A stretch of DNA of 63,243 nt from Candidatus Saccharimonadota bacterium (GTDB lineage: Bacteria; Patescibacteriota; Saccharimonadia; Saccharimonadales; Saccharimonadaceae), in the NCBI GenBank assembly GCA_017514905.1, contig JAFWIK010000026.1, forward strand, positions 1-63,243, given 5' to 3'. Every line of letters starts with the position of its first letter. Position 1 is the first letter of the stretch. The notes under the pieces are model-generated. The model had not been told where the DNA came from. It ran no database searches and saw only the letters and a program-made list of their open reading frames with translations. The position numbers and the translations under genes were made by a program. This document shows positions 24,078-32,269 of this stretch, piece by piece.

Positions 24078-25439
24078 ATGATGGATAGGAAGACGTTTTT
24101 CTTTTATGATTTAGAGACTTCGGGGCTCCGAGCGCGAGAAGATCGGATTATGCAGTTTGCTGGGCAGCGGACGGATATGGATCTTAACCCAGTGGGGGAG
24201 CCAGTGAACGTGCTGGTGAAAATGACGGACGATGCTTTGCCATGCCCGTCGGCAATTAATGTGACGAAAATTACGCCGCAAGATACTCTGCGAGATGGGA
24301 TGAGTGAAGCGGAGTTTTGTAAATACGTAATGGAAGAAGTATTCGTGCCAGAAACAGTGGCGGTGGGTTATAACACGGTGCGGTTTGATGATGAGTTTAT
24401 GCGGGCGACGCTGTGGCGGAATTTCTACGAGCCGTATGAATGGGAATGGAAAGACGGTCGGAGCCGGTGGGATCTGCTGGATGTAGTGAGGCTGACGCGG
24501 GCTCTCAGGCCAGAAGGTATCGAATGGCCGTTTCGCGAAGACGGGGCGCCGACGAATCGGCTGGAATTAATCACGAAGCTAAATGGTGTATCGCATGAAC
24601 ATGCACATGATGCGCTGTCTGACGTATTTGCGACGATAGCAGTAGCAAAACTGGTTCGGGAAAAACAGCCAAAATTATTTGATTATTTATACAAAATGCG
24701 AGAAAAAAATGCGGTTAAAAAGTTAGTAAATCTAGACAATAAACAACCGTTCGTATATGCTTCTGGAAGATATGCAAATGAGTTTAATAAGACTACGGTA
24801 GCGGTTCCACTCACAGCGGGGCGGAATGGAAATGTACTAGTATATGATCTTCGATATAATTTAGAAGAAGTTTTGGAGCAGGAGACTAAATTAGATTCGG
24901 CTTCTCATTCTACGATGTTCCCGATTGTGAAAGAGTTGTGCTTCAATAAGTGCCCGGCGGTGGCGCCGATGAGTGTGTTAGATGAAGGCAATGGGTGGAA
25001 AAAGATTGGGTTGGATAAAGAAACGGTGGAGCATAATTTGCAGATTTTAATGAAGCATCCGGAGTTTGCGGAGGCTAAACGAGCAGAATATGAAAACAGG
25101 CCGGAGTTTCCAGCAGCGGTAGAGCCGGAAGGGGCACTTTATGACGGATTTTTAAATGATCATGATCGGATTAAGGTGGCTGCGGTGAGGAATGCTGAGC
25201 CGCGCAGATTAGCAGATTTTCATCCTGATTTTGACGATGAAAGATTGCCGGAACTACTGCTTCATTATAAAGGGCGGAACTTCCCAGAAACTTTGTCGGA
25301 ATCAGAAGCAGAGGCTTACGAAAAATATCGACAAGAACGCTTGAAGCGCCAAGAAGCGAACTTCATTAAAGAACTAGAATGCGTCAAAGATGACTTTATC
25401 AAAGACGAATTAATGCTTTATATGCAATCTTTGGTCTAG
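24078..25439 (+). CDS. sbcB: Exodeoxyribonuclease I
   Basis: 3'-5' single-strand DNA exonuclease used in recombination and mismatch repair. DEDDh motifs are intact: FFYDLETSG (Asp11, Glu13), GYNTVRFDDEFM, and HEHAHDALSDV with the catalytic His/Asp. After the exonuclease domain (~1-200) come the SH3-like and ExoI C-terminal regions (LYDGFLNDHDR; LPELLLHYKGRNFPETL). 453 aa compares with ~475 in E. coli. ATG at 24078 or 24081; the first is used because of its spacing from the -10 box. It converges on ldh across a long palindrome. Confidence 0.92.
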   Translation: MMDRKTFFFYDLETSGLRAREDRIMQFAGQRTDMDLNPVGEPVNVLVKMTDDALPCPSAINVTKITPQDTLRDGMSEAEFCKYVMEEVFVPETVAVGYNTVRFDDEFMRATLWRNFYEPYEWEWKDGRSRWDLLDVVRLTRALRPEGIEWPFREDGAPTNRLELITKLNGVSHEHAHDALSDVFATIAVAKLVREKQPKLFDYLYKMREKNAVKKLVNLDNKQPFVYASGRYANEFNKTTVAVPLTAGRNGNVLVYDLRYNLEEVLEQETKLDSASHSTMFPIVKELCFNKCPAVAPMSVLDEGNGWKKIGLDKETVEHNLQILMKHPEFAEAKRAEYENRPEFPAAVEPEGALYDGFLNDHDRIKVAAVRNAEPRRLADFHPDFDDERLPELLLHYKGRNFPETLSESEAEAYEKYRQERLKRQEANFIKELECVKDDFIKDELMLYMQSLV

Positions 25440-25440
25440 G

Positions 25441-25608
25441 AGCTTAAATTAGTATATTTGTTTTGTATTTGAGCAAACCCGAGAATTAAAAAATAATTTC
25501 ACAGATTTGAATCTTGTACTGTAATACAAGTGAAAATCTGCCTGAAATTATTTTTTAATTCTCGGCGTGCAGCGAGTTTACAAACAAATATACTAATTTA
25601 AGCTTTTT
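25441..25608. repeat. 164-bp nested palindrome between convergent genes
   Basis: Outer arms 25441-25463 and 25582-25604 match perfectly over 23 bp; inner arms 25479-25501 and 25543-25565 match perfectly over another 23 bp; a 7-bp stem (25502-25508/25534-25540) and a 6-bp tip complete the fold. TTTTT follows the right arm, so it can terminate sbcB transcription. It fills the whole gap between the sbcB and ldh stops. The right half contains TAATTCTCGG, also present in the GC-rich elements at 46158 and 62767. Confidence 0.9.
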
Positions 25609-25610
25609 AA

Positions 25611-26525
25611 CTAAAACTTGACGGACTTAATGGCCTTTTGTAAAGCATTGATGGACTTTTGTAGTTCGACTCCTTCGTGTTCGGAGAGCGGAAGGTCGAG
25701 ACGACGGATGATGCCGCGACGGCCGACGACTGTAGGCCAGCCAAAGGAAGTTTCGGAGAATTGATCATAAGACGAGACTGGCAGTACGCGCATTTCGTCG
25801 TTTAGAATGCAGTTTAGAATCTGGACGACGCAAGTGGCGATACCATAGTAGGTAGCGCCTTTTTTCTCGATAATGTCGTAGGCTTCGTTTTTGACGAAAT
25901 CAGAAATACCGTTACGGACGTCTTTTTTGAGTAGGTCATTCACTTTTTGGCCACCGAGATCAGCAAGAGACCATACGGTAAGCTCGGTGTCGCCGTGTTC
26001 GCCAATCTGATAGGCGTGGACGGATTTTGGATTAACGTCTAAGTAACTAGCGATACGGGTGCGGAGCCGGGCAGAATCAAGAACGGTGCCGGAACCGATG
26101 ACGCGTTCGGCGGGGAGGCCGGAGTATTTATAAGTGAGATAGGTAAGCACATCCATTGGATTAGTAACAACGAGAAAAATGCCATTGAAGCCGGAATCCA
26201 TGATTTGCTCAATCATGCCTTTCAAAATATTGGCGTTTTTTTCGAGTAGATCCATGCGGGATTCACCAGGCTTTTGGTTGGCGCCAGCGGTGATGACGAC
26301 CACGTCGCAATCTTTGGCGTCTTTATAAGTGCCGTTTTTGATTTTGACGTAGCTCGGTGCGACAGCCAGGGCGTCTTTTAAGTCCATGGCTTCACCTTCG
26401 GCGTCATGGGCGATAATGTCAGTAAGAATGATTTCGTTGATTGCGGTGCGCTGGTTTAAAATAGCAAACGCAATCGATGCGCCAACATTACCAGTCCCAA
26501 CAATCATGATTTTATGATTATCCAT
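25611..26525 (-). CDS. ldh: L-lactate dehydrogenase
   Basis: Reduces pyruvate to lactate, regenerating NAD+ in a fermentative cell. 304 aa from MDNHKIMIVGTGNVG: Rossmann GxGxxG at residues ~9-14, VITAGANQKPGESRMDLL with the Gln that marks lactate rather than malate specificity, VVTNPMDVLTYL, DSARLRTRIA, and the catalytic His in IGEHGDTELTVWS. The start at 26525 is preferred over 26561 because a TGC-TATAAT box lies six bases upstream, making the mRNA leaderless, and the longer start would fall in the promoter. It is transcribed divergently from the DUF2207 gene. Confidence 0.95.
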   Translation of the reverse strand: MDNHKIMIVGTGNVGASIAFAILNQRTAINEIILTDIIAHDAEGEAMDLKDALAVAPSYVKIKNGTYKDAKDCDVVVITAGANQKPGESRMDLLEKNANILKGMIEQIMDSGFNGIFLVVTNPMDVLTYLTYKYSGLPAERVIGSGTVLDSARLRTRIASYLDVNPKSVHAYQIGEHGDTELTVWSLADLGGQKVNDLLKKDVRNGISDFVKNEAYDIIEKKGATYYGIATCVVQILNCILNDEMRVLPVSSYDQFSETSFGWPTVVGRRGIIRRLDLPLSEHEGVELQKSINALQKAIKSVKF

Positions 26526-26531
26526 GTTTAC

Positions 26532-26585
26532 ATTATAGCATAAGCAAGATAAATGTGACAATAAAAAATGGTTTTGATGTATAAT
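26532..26585. promoter_or_regulatory. Overlapping divergent promoters of ldh and the DUF2207 gene
   Basis: Minus strand: TTGTCA (26561-26556), 18-nt spacer, TATAAT (26537-26532). Plus strand: GTGACA (26555-26560), 19-nt spacer, TATAAT (26580-26585). Both use the same central bases as -35, so the two start sites should compete. Confidence 0.7.
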
Positions 26586-26591
26586 AATGGT

Positions 26592-28475
26592 ATGAAAAGA
26601 GTAGGGATAATTATAAGTATATTATTAACTTTTTTGTTGACGCAGCCGGTAGGGGCGGCGAATACACAAAATTTTTATTTTGAAGATTTTACGGGAGATT
26701 ATTATTTGTCGAAGCGAGATGATGGTGTTTCGCATCTCAGAGTTAAGGAAAAGTTGACGGCGATTTTTCCGGATTATGATCAAAACAAAGGTATTTGCCG
26801 GATGATTCCGTTTACCAATCAGGGTGGCGCTAATGTAACTTTGCCAGATCTATCAAAAGACGACGTTAAACTTACTAGAAATGGTAAGGCTGAGCCGATT
26901 TACAGTATTGAAAAAACTGGCGACGAAGACAAGAATGAGGGATATTATACGGTGTGTACAGGTACGGAGGAATATGTACGTGGTAAACAAGTATACGAGC
27001 TGGAATACAATTTTGAAAAGGTAGTGACGGAGTTTGAAAAGGATGGTAAAAAATATCAGGAACTGTATTGGGATGCCAATGGTAATGGCTGGCAGCAAAG
27101 GTTTAATAAGGTAACGGCTAGACTGCATTTTGAAGACGAGAATGTATATGATGGACAAAGTTGGTGCTATGTAGGTAAATATGGGTCGAATAATCAGACC
27201 AGATGCAAAACTTCGGAACTAGGAGATGGTTTAGAATTTTCGACAGGACAGCTGGGCGTGACCGAGAGTTTGACTTTTGCAGTTCTAATTAAAGAAGGCA
27301 GTTTCGTGGTGCCGGAGCCAGATAAAGATTACATTTTTGTAATTGTTATGATTTTGACGGCGGTGCTTGCGGTAGGTTTGATCGTGTTTCTGTTCGTGCG
27401 TTTTATGAAGACGCGCGAGAAGGCGCATTACTATAAGGGGCTGTTTAATGAGCCGGAATATCAGCCGAGTAAAGATTATAGTTTGCCGGAAATGGCGGAA
27501 GTGTACCTAGGTAAGAAAAAAGACATGAAAGTAGCGATGCTACTAGATCTAGTAGTGAAGAAAAAAATTGAATTTCAAAAAGTTGATGATAAAAAGTGGA
27601 AGATACTAGTAAAAAATTTGAAGGATGTGAGCGGTGACTATATGGATCTTTTGTCGATTTTAAATGGTGGGTTGGCGCCGAAAGAGGGTGACGAAATTGA
27701 GCTGAAGAGCCGGACAGCGAATACCACATTGATTACCTTAAGATCAACTATGGAAAAGAAAATCGTGAATGCCTTGAAAGAAGATGAGCTGGTGGAAGAA
27801 AAATATCATTTTGGTGATAGCAAAAAACGGGGTGTTGGTAATGTGATTGCGATGGTGCTCATTGTGGTGCCGTTTTCAATTTCGCTGTTTGCTGTGATCG
27901 CGGGGATTCTAGAAAGTGTGACGGGCTTTGGAGGATTGTATGGTAAGGTGTACGTGGGAGTGGAAGCGTTTTATCCGGTGATGATGGGGATTGTCACGGT
28001 AACGACAATTATTGCGACGGCATTAGCCGATGCGGCGGCGCGCTATGCGAAACATACAATGAAGGGTCTAACGGCTTCGCATTATATGGAAGGGCTAAAA
28101 CTGTATATTGGTATGGCAGAGGCGGAGCGGATGAAAGTGCTACAAAGTGTCAAAGGCGCGGACACCTCGGCGGAGGGAATTGTGAAATTATACGAAAAAC
28201 TATTGCCTTATGCTGCGGTGTTTGGTCTAGAAGAGAGTTGGCTAAAAGAGATGAAAGATTATTGTAAAGTAGAAGAGGTGAAAGAGCCGGACTATTTGAT
28301 GGCAGGAATTGCGGCGTCAGACATTTCGCGGAGTTTGAATCGGGCGGCTAATATTGCTACAGCGTCGACAGTGATGTCGAGCTCGGGTGGTGGATCGTCT
28401 TCGGGATTTTCGGGTGGTTTCGGCGGTGGATTCTCCGGCGGCGGTGGAGGCGGTGGTGGAGGCGGCGGCCGTTAA
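26592..28475 (+). CDS. DUF2207-family membrane protein
   Basis: 627-aa predicted membrane protein of unknown function. Signal peptide (IIISILLTFLLTQPVGA), an extracytoplasmic beta-rich DUF2207-like domain (~25-240), a membrane helix (VIVMILTAVLAVGLIVFLFV, ~255-275), a cytoplasmic region (YLGKKKDMKVAMLLDLVVKK), two further helices (~420-485), and a Gly/Ser-rich end (GFSGGFGGGFSGG...) typical of this family. The start at 26592 lies six bases from TATAAT; the upstream ATG at 26568 would precede the transcription start. It is divergent from ldh and monocistronic. Confidence 0.88.
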   Translation: MKRVGIIISILLTFLLTQPVGAANTQNFYFEDFTGDYYLSKRDDGVSHLRVKEKLTAIFPDYDQNKGICRMIPFTNQGGANVTLPDLSKDDVKLTRNGKAEPIYSIEKTGDEDKNEGYYTVCTGTEEYVRGKQVYELEYNFEKVVTEFEKDGKKYQELYWDANGNGWQQRFNKVTARLHFEDENVYDGQSWCYVGKYGSNNQTRCKTSELGDGLEFSTGQLGVTESLTFAVLIKEGSFVVPEPDKDYIFVIVMILTAVLAVGLIVFLFVRFMKTREKAHYYKGLFNEPEYQPSKDYSLPEMAEVYLGKKKDMKVAMLLDLVVKKKIEFQKVDDKKWKILVKNLKDVSGDYMDLLSILNGGLAPKEGDEIELKSRTANTTLITLRSTMEKKIVNALKEDELVEEKYHFGDSKKRGVGNVIAMVLIVVPFSISLFAVIAGILESVTGFGGLYGKVYVGVEAFYPVMMGIVTVTTIIATALADAAARYAKHTMKGLTASHYMEGLKLYIGMAEAERMKVLQSVKGADTSAEGIVKLYEKLLPYAAVFGLEESWLKEMKDYCKVEEVKEPDYLMAGIAASDISRSLNRAANIATASTVMSSSGGGSSSGFSGGFGGGFSGGGGGGGGGGGR

Positions 28476-28513
28476 GGAACTGGCCTTTGATTTTGAGCGA
28501 GCAAAATTTGATA

Positions 28514-28542
28514 TTGATATTATGAAAAAGTTATGCTATTAT
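28514..28542 (+). promoter_or_regulatory. Promoter
   Basis: TTGATA at 28514-28519, 17-nt spacer, TGC-TATTAT at 28537-28542. GAAGGAA precedes the downstream ATG. Confidence 0.7.
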
Positions 28543-28590
28543 GTTTAGCATAAGCTTAATAATTAATTAATTAATTTTGAAGGAATAAAA

Positions 28591-29535
28591 ATGGATCCAA
28601 CTACTAACCCTACACCAACTCCTAATCCGACGCCAGGCCCGACGCCGGCACCTGCGCCTGCAGCACCGACGGCACCGGCTACACCAGAGCCAACAGCTCC
28701 GGTTGCACCAGCGCCAGCGACGCCTGCTCCTGGACCAGCTAATCCTGCACCGGTTAGTCCTGCTTTAGAAACGCCAGTGAATCCGATTGTGAATCCAACG
28801 GCTCCGGCGGGTGCTCCAGGTGCTCCAGTGAATCCAGCGAATCCAGTGAATCCTCCTGTGAATCCAGTGATTCAACCAAATGGTCAGGGTAGCGTGGCGG
28901 CGACGGATCCTATCATGATGCCAGAGGCTCCGACTCCTCCAGATCCGATTGAAGAAGAGTTGAAGGCGCCAATGAAAGCGGCAGACCCAGTTCCTGGTTC
29001 GATTGGTTCGGCAGTATCTGGTCCAGCTGGTACGCCGGCAGAAATCAATCCAGTGGAATCGACTGAAAATCCGTTTGCAAAACCAGGACAGACTCCGAGT
29101 GTGTCATTTGGTGACCCAGCTGGACAGCCAGCTGATCCAGCCGCGGGTGCGGATAAAAAACCGGATGCTAAAAAATTAACTGCTAATAAGAATACTCTGA
29201 TTGCCCTGATTGCTGTGGCGGCAGTGGTTGTAATAGCGCTTGTAGTGATGCTAGTTGTGGCATTAATGCCAAGTGGTAATAATAATGGTTCTAGCAATGG
29301 CAATACTGGCACTGAGACAACTATTGATAATGAAGAAGAGGATGACGAAACTGAACTAGAGGATTCTTCAAAGAAAAGCTCTTCAAACAGCAGCTCAAAT
29401 AAGACGACTGAAGAGGAAGAAGAAGAAATAGTAGAACCAGAAGAAGAATCAGAAGTAGAAGATGAAGAACAAGATTCTACCGTAGAGGTATTACCTGAGG
29501 AAGAGGAAGTCGAGACGATTGACATTGTCGAATAG
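28591..29535 (+). CDS. Pro/Ala-rich single-pass membrane protein, unknown
   Basis: Not assignable to a family. The 314 aa start with ~100 residues of Pro/Ala/Thr/Asn repeats (NPTPTPNPTPGPTPAPAPAA and similar), continue through a less repetitive region, then one membrane helix (LIALIAVAAVVVIALVVMLV, ~207-227) and an acidic Ser/Glu-rich C-terminus. There is no signal peptide, so the Pro-rich part is probably cytoplasmic and the acidic tail outside, or the reverse. The 3' end holds the -35 box of metG. Confidence 0.75.
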   Translation: MDPTTNPTPTPNPTPGPTPAPAPAAPTAPATPEPTAPVAPAPATPAPGPANPAPVSPALETPVNPIVNPTAPAGAPGAPVNPANPVNPPVNPVIQPNGQGSVAATDPIMMPEAPTPPDPIEEELKAPMKAADPVPGSIGSAVSGPAGTPAEINPVESTENPFAKPGQTPSVSFGDPAGQPADPAAGADKKPDAKKLTANKNTLIALIAVAAVVVIALVVMLVVALMPSGNNNGSSNGNTGTETTIDNEEEDDETELEDSSKKSSSNSSSNKTTEEEEEEIVEPEEESEVEDEEQDSTVEVLPEEEEVETIDIVE

Positions 29536-29547
29536 ATATTGTAAAAT
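29519..29547 (+). promoter_or_regulatory. Promoter of metG, leaderless
   Basis: TTGACA at 29519-29524 (inside the upstream coding end), 17-nt spacer, TAAAAT at 29542-29547, six bases, ATG at 29554. Confidence 0.88.
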
Positions 29548-29553
29548 ATTCTT

Positions 29554-30966
29554 ATGAAAAAATACGTGACTACGGCTATTCCGTATGTGAATGGTGCTCC
29601 GCATATTGGACATGCGGTAGATTATTGCTTGGCAGATACGGCGGCGCGTTATTTTCGCTTAAGGGGTGATGAGGTTAGATTCCAAGTTGGAACGGATGAG
29701 CATGGCAGTAAAATTTTTCAAAAGTCGGCGGCTGAAAATTTGCCAGTAGAAACATATGTTAAAAGGAACTCAGATACTTTTAAGACTTTTATCAGTAAAC
29801 TGAATATTTCTTATACGGATTTTATTAGGACTACAGATCCGGAGCATATTAAGAGATGCCAAGATATTTGGCGAAAGCTAAGTGATCATATTTACTTAGC
29901 AAAGTATGAAGGTTGGTATTGTACGGGTTGTGAGGCGTTTATTACAGAAAAAGAGTACAAAGAAAATCATGGTGTTTGCCCGGATCACCAGATTCCGTAC
30001 GAAAAAGTCAAAGAAGAAAACTATTATTTAAGGATTTCAGATTTTAAGGATCAAATTCGTGAAGCGATTTCTAGTGATAAAATGTTGATTTTGCCAGAGT
30101 TTAGGAAAAAGGAAATTTTGAAGCTTCTCGATGAGTCACCTGATGTTTCAATCTCGCGGCCGCGGGAGCAGTTGACGTGGGGCGTTGAAGTGCCAGGAGA
30201 TGCTTCGCAAGTGATGTATGTATGGATTGACGCGCTCTCGAATTATATTACGGTGTTAGGCTATCCAGATCAGGATATTAGTGATTGGTGGCCGGCGGCT
30301 GCACAGTTTGTGGGTAAAGATATTTTGAGATTTCATGCGATTATTTGGCCAGCGATGTTAATGGGGCTAGGCTTGCCATTGCCAAAAGTATTGGTCTCGC
30401 ATGGGATGATTTTGGCAGATGGCCAGAAGATGTCAAAGTCAATTGGCAATGTGGTGGAGCCGGTAGCAGTGATCGACAAATATGGATTAGATGCTTTTCG
30501 CTATTTCTTTTTGCGGCACGTTGATACTTTTGCTGATTCGGACTATACAGAAGCTAAATTTGAAGAAGCTTATAATAATGAACTAGCGAATGATTTAGGT
30601 AATTTAGTACAAAGACTTGCAACTCTAGCGAAGAAAAATGGTATAAAAAGAGAAGGCACTAGTGTTTTGAAGCTTTCTGATGGTTACTGTGAGTTAATGG
30701 ATCGATTTGAATTTAACAAAGCGTTTGATTATGCTTGGGAAAAAGTACAGAATTTGAACAAAAGAATTGATGATGAAAAGCCTTGGATGTTAGCAAAAAA
30801 TGGAGAAACAGATAAACTGAAAAAATGTTTGAATTCGTTAATTAAGGACTTATTACAAGTAAGTCTAGAACTAACTCCATTTATACCAGACGCTTGTGAA
30901 AAGATCACGAAAGTTTTTGAGAATCCGATTGCACCGCCGGAAACGCCCCTTTTCCCCAAAAAATGA
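29554..30966 (+). CDS. metG: Methionyl-tRNA synthetase
   Basis: Charges tRNA-Met. Class I synthetase of 470 aa with the HIGH motif in YVNGAPHIGHAVD (~8-20), a zinc knuckle of one pair (WYCTGCEAFITEKE ... GVCPDH, ~125-150), and KMSKS at DGQKMSKSIGN. A DALR-like anticodon domain follows (NELANDLGNLVQRLATLA). The C-terminal tRNA-binding/dimerisation domain of ~150 aa found in E. coli MetG is absent, as in many short bacterial forms. The zinc ligands are kept, in contrast to rpoC, rpsN and rpmF. Confidence 0.96.
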   Translation: MKKYVTTAIPYVNGAPHIGHAVDYCLADTAARYFRLRGDEVRFQVGTDEHGSKIFQKSAAENLPVETYVKRNSDTFKTFISKLNISYTDFIRTTDPEHIKRCQDIWRKLSDHIYLAKYEGWYCTGCEAFITEKEYKENHGVCPDHQIPYEKVKEENYYLRISDFKDQIREAISSDKMLILPEFRKKEILKLLDESPDVSISRPREQLTWGVEVPGDASQVMYVWIDALSNYITVLGYPDQDISDWWPAAAQFVGKDILRFHAIIWPAMLMGLGLPLPKVLVSHGMILADGQKMSKSIGNVVEPVAVIDKYGLDAFRYFFLRHVDTFADSDYTEAKFEEAYNNELANDLGNLVQRLATLAKKNGIKREGTSVLKLSDGYCELMDRFEFNKAFDYAWEKVQNLNKRIDDEKPWMLAKNGETDKLKKCLNSLIKDLLQVSLELTPFIPDACEKITKVFENPIAPPETPLFPKK

Positions 30967-30973
30967 TTAGGAC

Positions 30974-31006
30974 AAAAAAATAACTCCCGGAGGAGTTATT
31001 TTTTTT
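30974..31006. terminator. Bidirectional terminator between metG and aquaporin
   Basis: AATAACTCC / GGAGTTATT stem, 4-nt loop, with an A-run on the left and a T-run on the right so it can act on both strands. Confidence 0.9.
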
Positions 31007-31011
31007 GATTT

Positions 31012-31926
31012 TTATTCTTCGCCGCTGAGTTTGCTAGTGAACTCAGATAGGTAGAATCCGACTACGCCGCCGAGCATCGGCAGGATTGCGTAAAGTGAAA
31101 GAGCTTGGCAAATGCCACCAAAGACTTCGCCGAAATCAGCACCAGTGGTAGGGAAGATTTGAAGCATCATTGCTACGGCTGGGTTCATGATGAAGTTGTT
31201 GTTGAGGCCTAGGAAGGCAGCAGATACAACATATCCGATGAGAACCGCGATGCAGATACCGCCAGTAATAACTGCAGCAAATGTAAAGACGCTACGTTTG
31301 TAGCTGAGGGCGCGAGCATAGAAGAATGCAATAATTATTGCGCCAAGTAATTCGATCATTGCAAATAGCCAGAATTGGTTTTCGCCGACTGCGGTCATGG
31401 TTGGAAGATCGTAAGCGGTTTCGCCACCAGCTAGATGGAAACCGTTGAAGATGAGCCAGCCAATCCAGGCACCAATGACTTCAGCGATAATATACATAAC
31501 ACCGCGAATGACTGACATATGGCGAGTTGCCATCATGCCAACAGTAACGATAGGATTAAGGCAAGCGCCAGAAAAGGCGTAAACTGCAATTAATACTGCG
31601 ATTACTGCAAAGGCATAAGTTGCTAAGCTAGCGATGCCCATGAGTGAAACCGAAAAGAGCAGTAATGCGATTAGCATAGTGCCTAGGATTTCACCAAGTA
31701 AGGCTCCGTAGAACTTTGGAGTTTTGAAAACGGTGAAAACGCTTTCTTTTTCTTCATATTTTTTAGCAAAAAGTCCGGCTAGGCAGGATTTTTTGCTAGT
31801 AGTTACCACCGTGTTGGTTTTAGGAGCTGCGTGCTCTGTCTTTACTGTAGATTTTACAGTAGATTTGGATTTGGTCGTTTTGGTCTTTTCAGACTTAGTC
31901 GACGTTTTCGACTTTTTGGTCGCCAT
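31012..31926 (-). CDS. Aquaporin/glycerol-facilitator family channel
   Basis: Membrane channel for water or small polyols. 304 aa: a ~50-residue Lys/Thr/Ser-rich N-terminal tail, then six helices and the two half-helices of the MIP fold, marked by FSGACLNPIVTVGMM (an NPI variant of the first NPA) and NNFIMNPAVAMM (second NPA, without the following Arg of most family members). This mix does not decide between water and glycerol. AGGAGGA precedes the ATG. Divergent from the small gene at 32015. Confidence 0.9.
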   Translation of the reverse strand: MATKKSKTSTKSEKTKTTKSKSTVKSTVKTEHAAPKTNTVVTTSKKSCLAGLFAKKYEEKESVFTVFKTPKFYGALLGEILGTMLIALLLFSVSLMGIASLATYAFAVIAVLIAVYAFSGACLNPIVTVGMMATRHMSVIRGVMYIIAEVIGAWIGWLIFNGFHLAGGETAYDLPTMTAVGENQFWLFAMIELLGAIIIAFFYARALSYKRSVFTFAAVITGGICIAVLIGYVVSAAFLGLNNNFIMNPAVAMMLQIFPTTGADFGEVFGGICQALSLYAILPMLGGVVGFYLSEFTSKLSGEE

Positions 31927-31954
31927 TTATTCCTCCTTTAATAATATTACTATT

Positions 31955-31982
31955 ATTATAGCACAAAAAACTGTGTTATAAT
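31955..31982. promoter_or_regulatory. Divergent promoter pair
   Basis: TATAAT on the minus strand at 31960-31955 (preceded by TGC) serves the aquaporin gene; TATAAT on the plus strand at 31977-31982 serves the 32015 gene. Only 16 bases separate the boxes, so the polymerase footprints overlap. Confidence 0.65.
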
Positions 31983-32014
31983 AAAAAAGTAATAATTTAT
32001 TTAGGAATAACAAA

Positions 32015-32239
32015 ATGGGAATAATTGTAAATAAAGAAAATAGTCAGGATGAATTATCAAGAAGGATAAGTGCCGATTTGAAAGATCGGGCAGTGGAAAC
32101 TGATAAAACGGATGATGTGGACCTGGCGGAAGATGCGGAATACTTGAAGGATTTGAAAAAGTCAGGTGGGTTTTCCTGGATGTGGTTTGTTTTGATTGGC
32201 CTGGCAACTTTATCGGTCATTTCGATTATATTTTTCTAA
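32015..32239 (+). CDS. Small tail-anchored membrane protein, unknown
   Basis: 74 aa: a charged, Asp/Lys-rich soluble part (residues 1-50) and a C-terminal hydrophobic helix (WMWFVLIGLATLSVISIIFF, 55-74) that ends at the stop codon, the layout of a tail-anchored protein. TTTAGGAATAAC supplies a weak ribosome-binding site. The next gene's -10 box lies within 20 bases of its stop. Function unknown. Confidence 0.65.
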   Translation: MGIIVNKENSQDELSRRISADLKDRAVETDKTDDVDLAEDAEYLKDLKKSGGFSWMWFVLIGLATLSVISIIFF

Positions 32240-32256
32240 AAAAATCATAAGTGGTA

Positions 32257-32262
32257 TATAAT
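32257..32262 (+). promoter_or_regulatory. -10 box with leaderless start
   Basis: TATAAT followed by seven bases and the ATG at 32270. Confidence 0.7.
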
Positions 32263-32269
32263 AATATAT

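Noticed and set aside
28884-29525. 213-codon minus-strand Ser-rich frame
   Set aside because: Shadow of the Glu/Ser-rich tail of the 28591 gene; no start signals.
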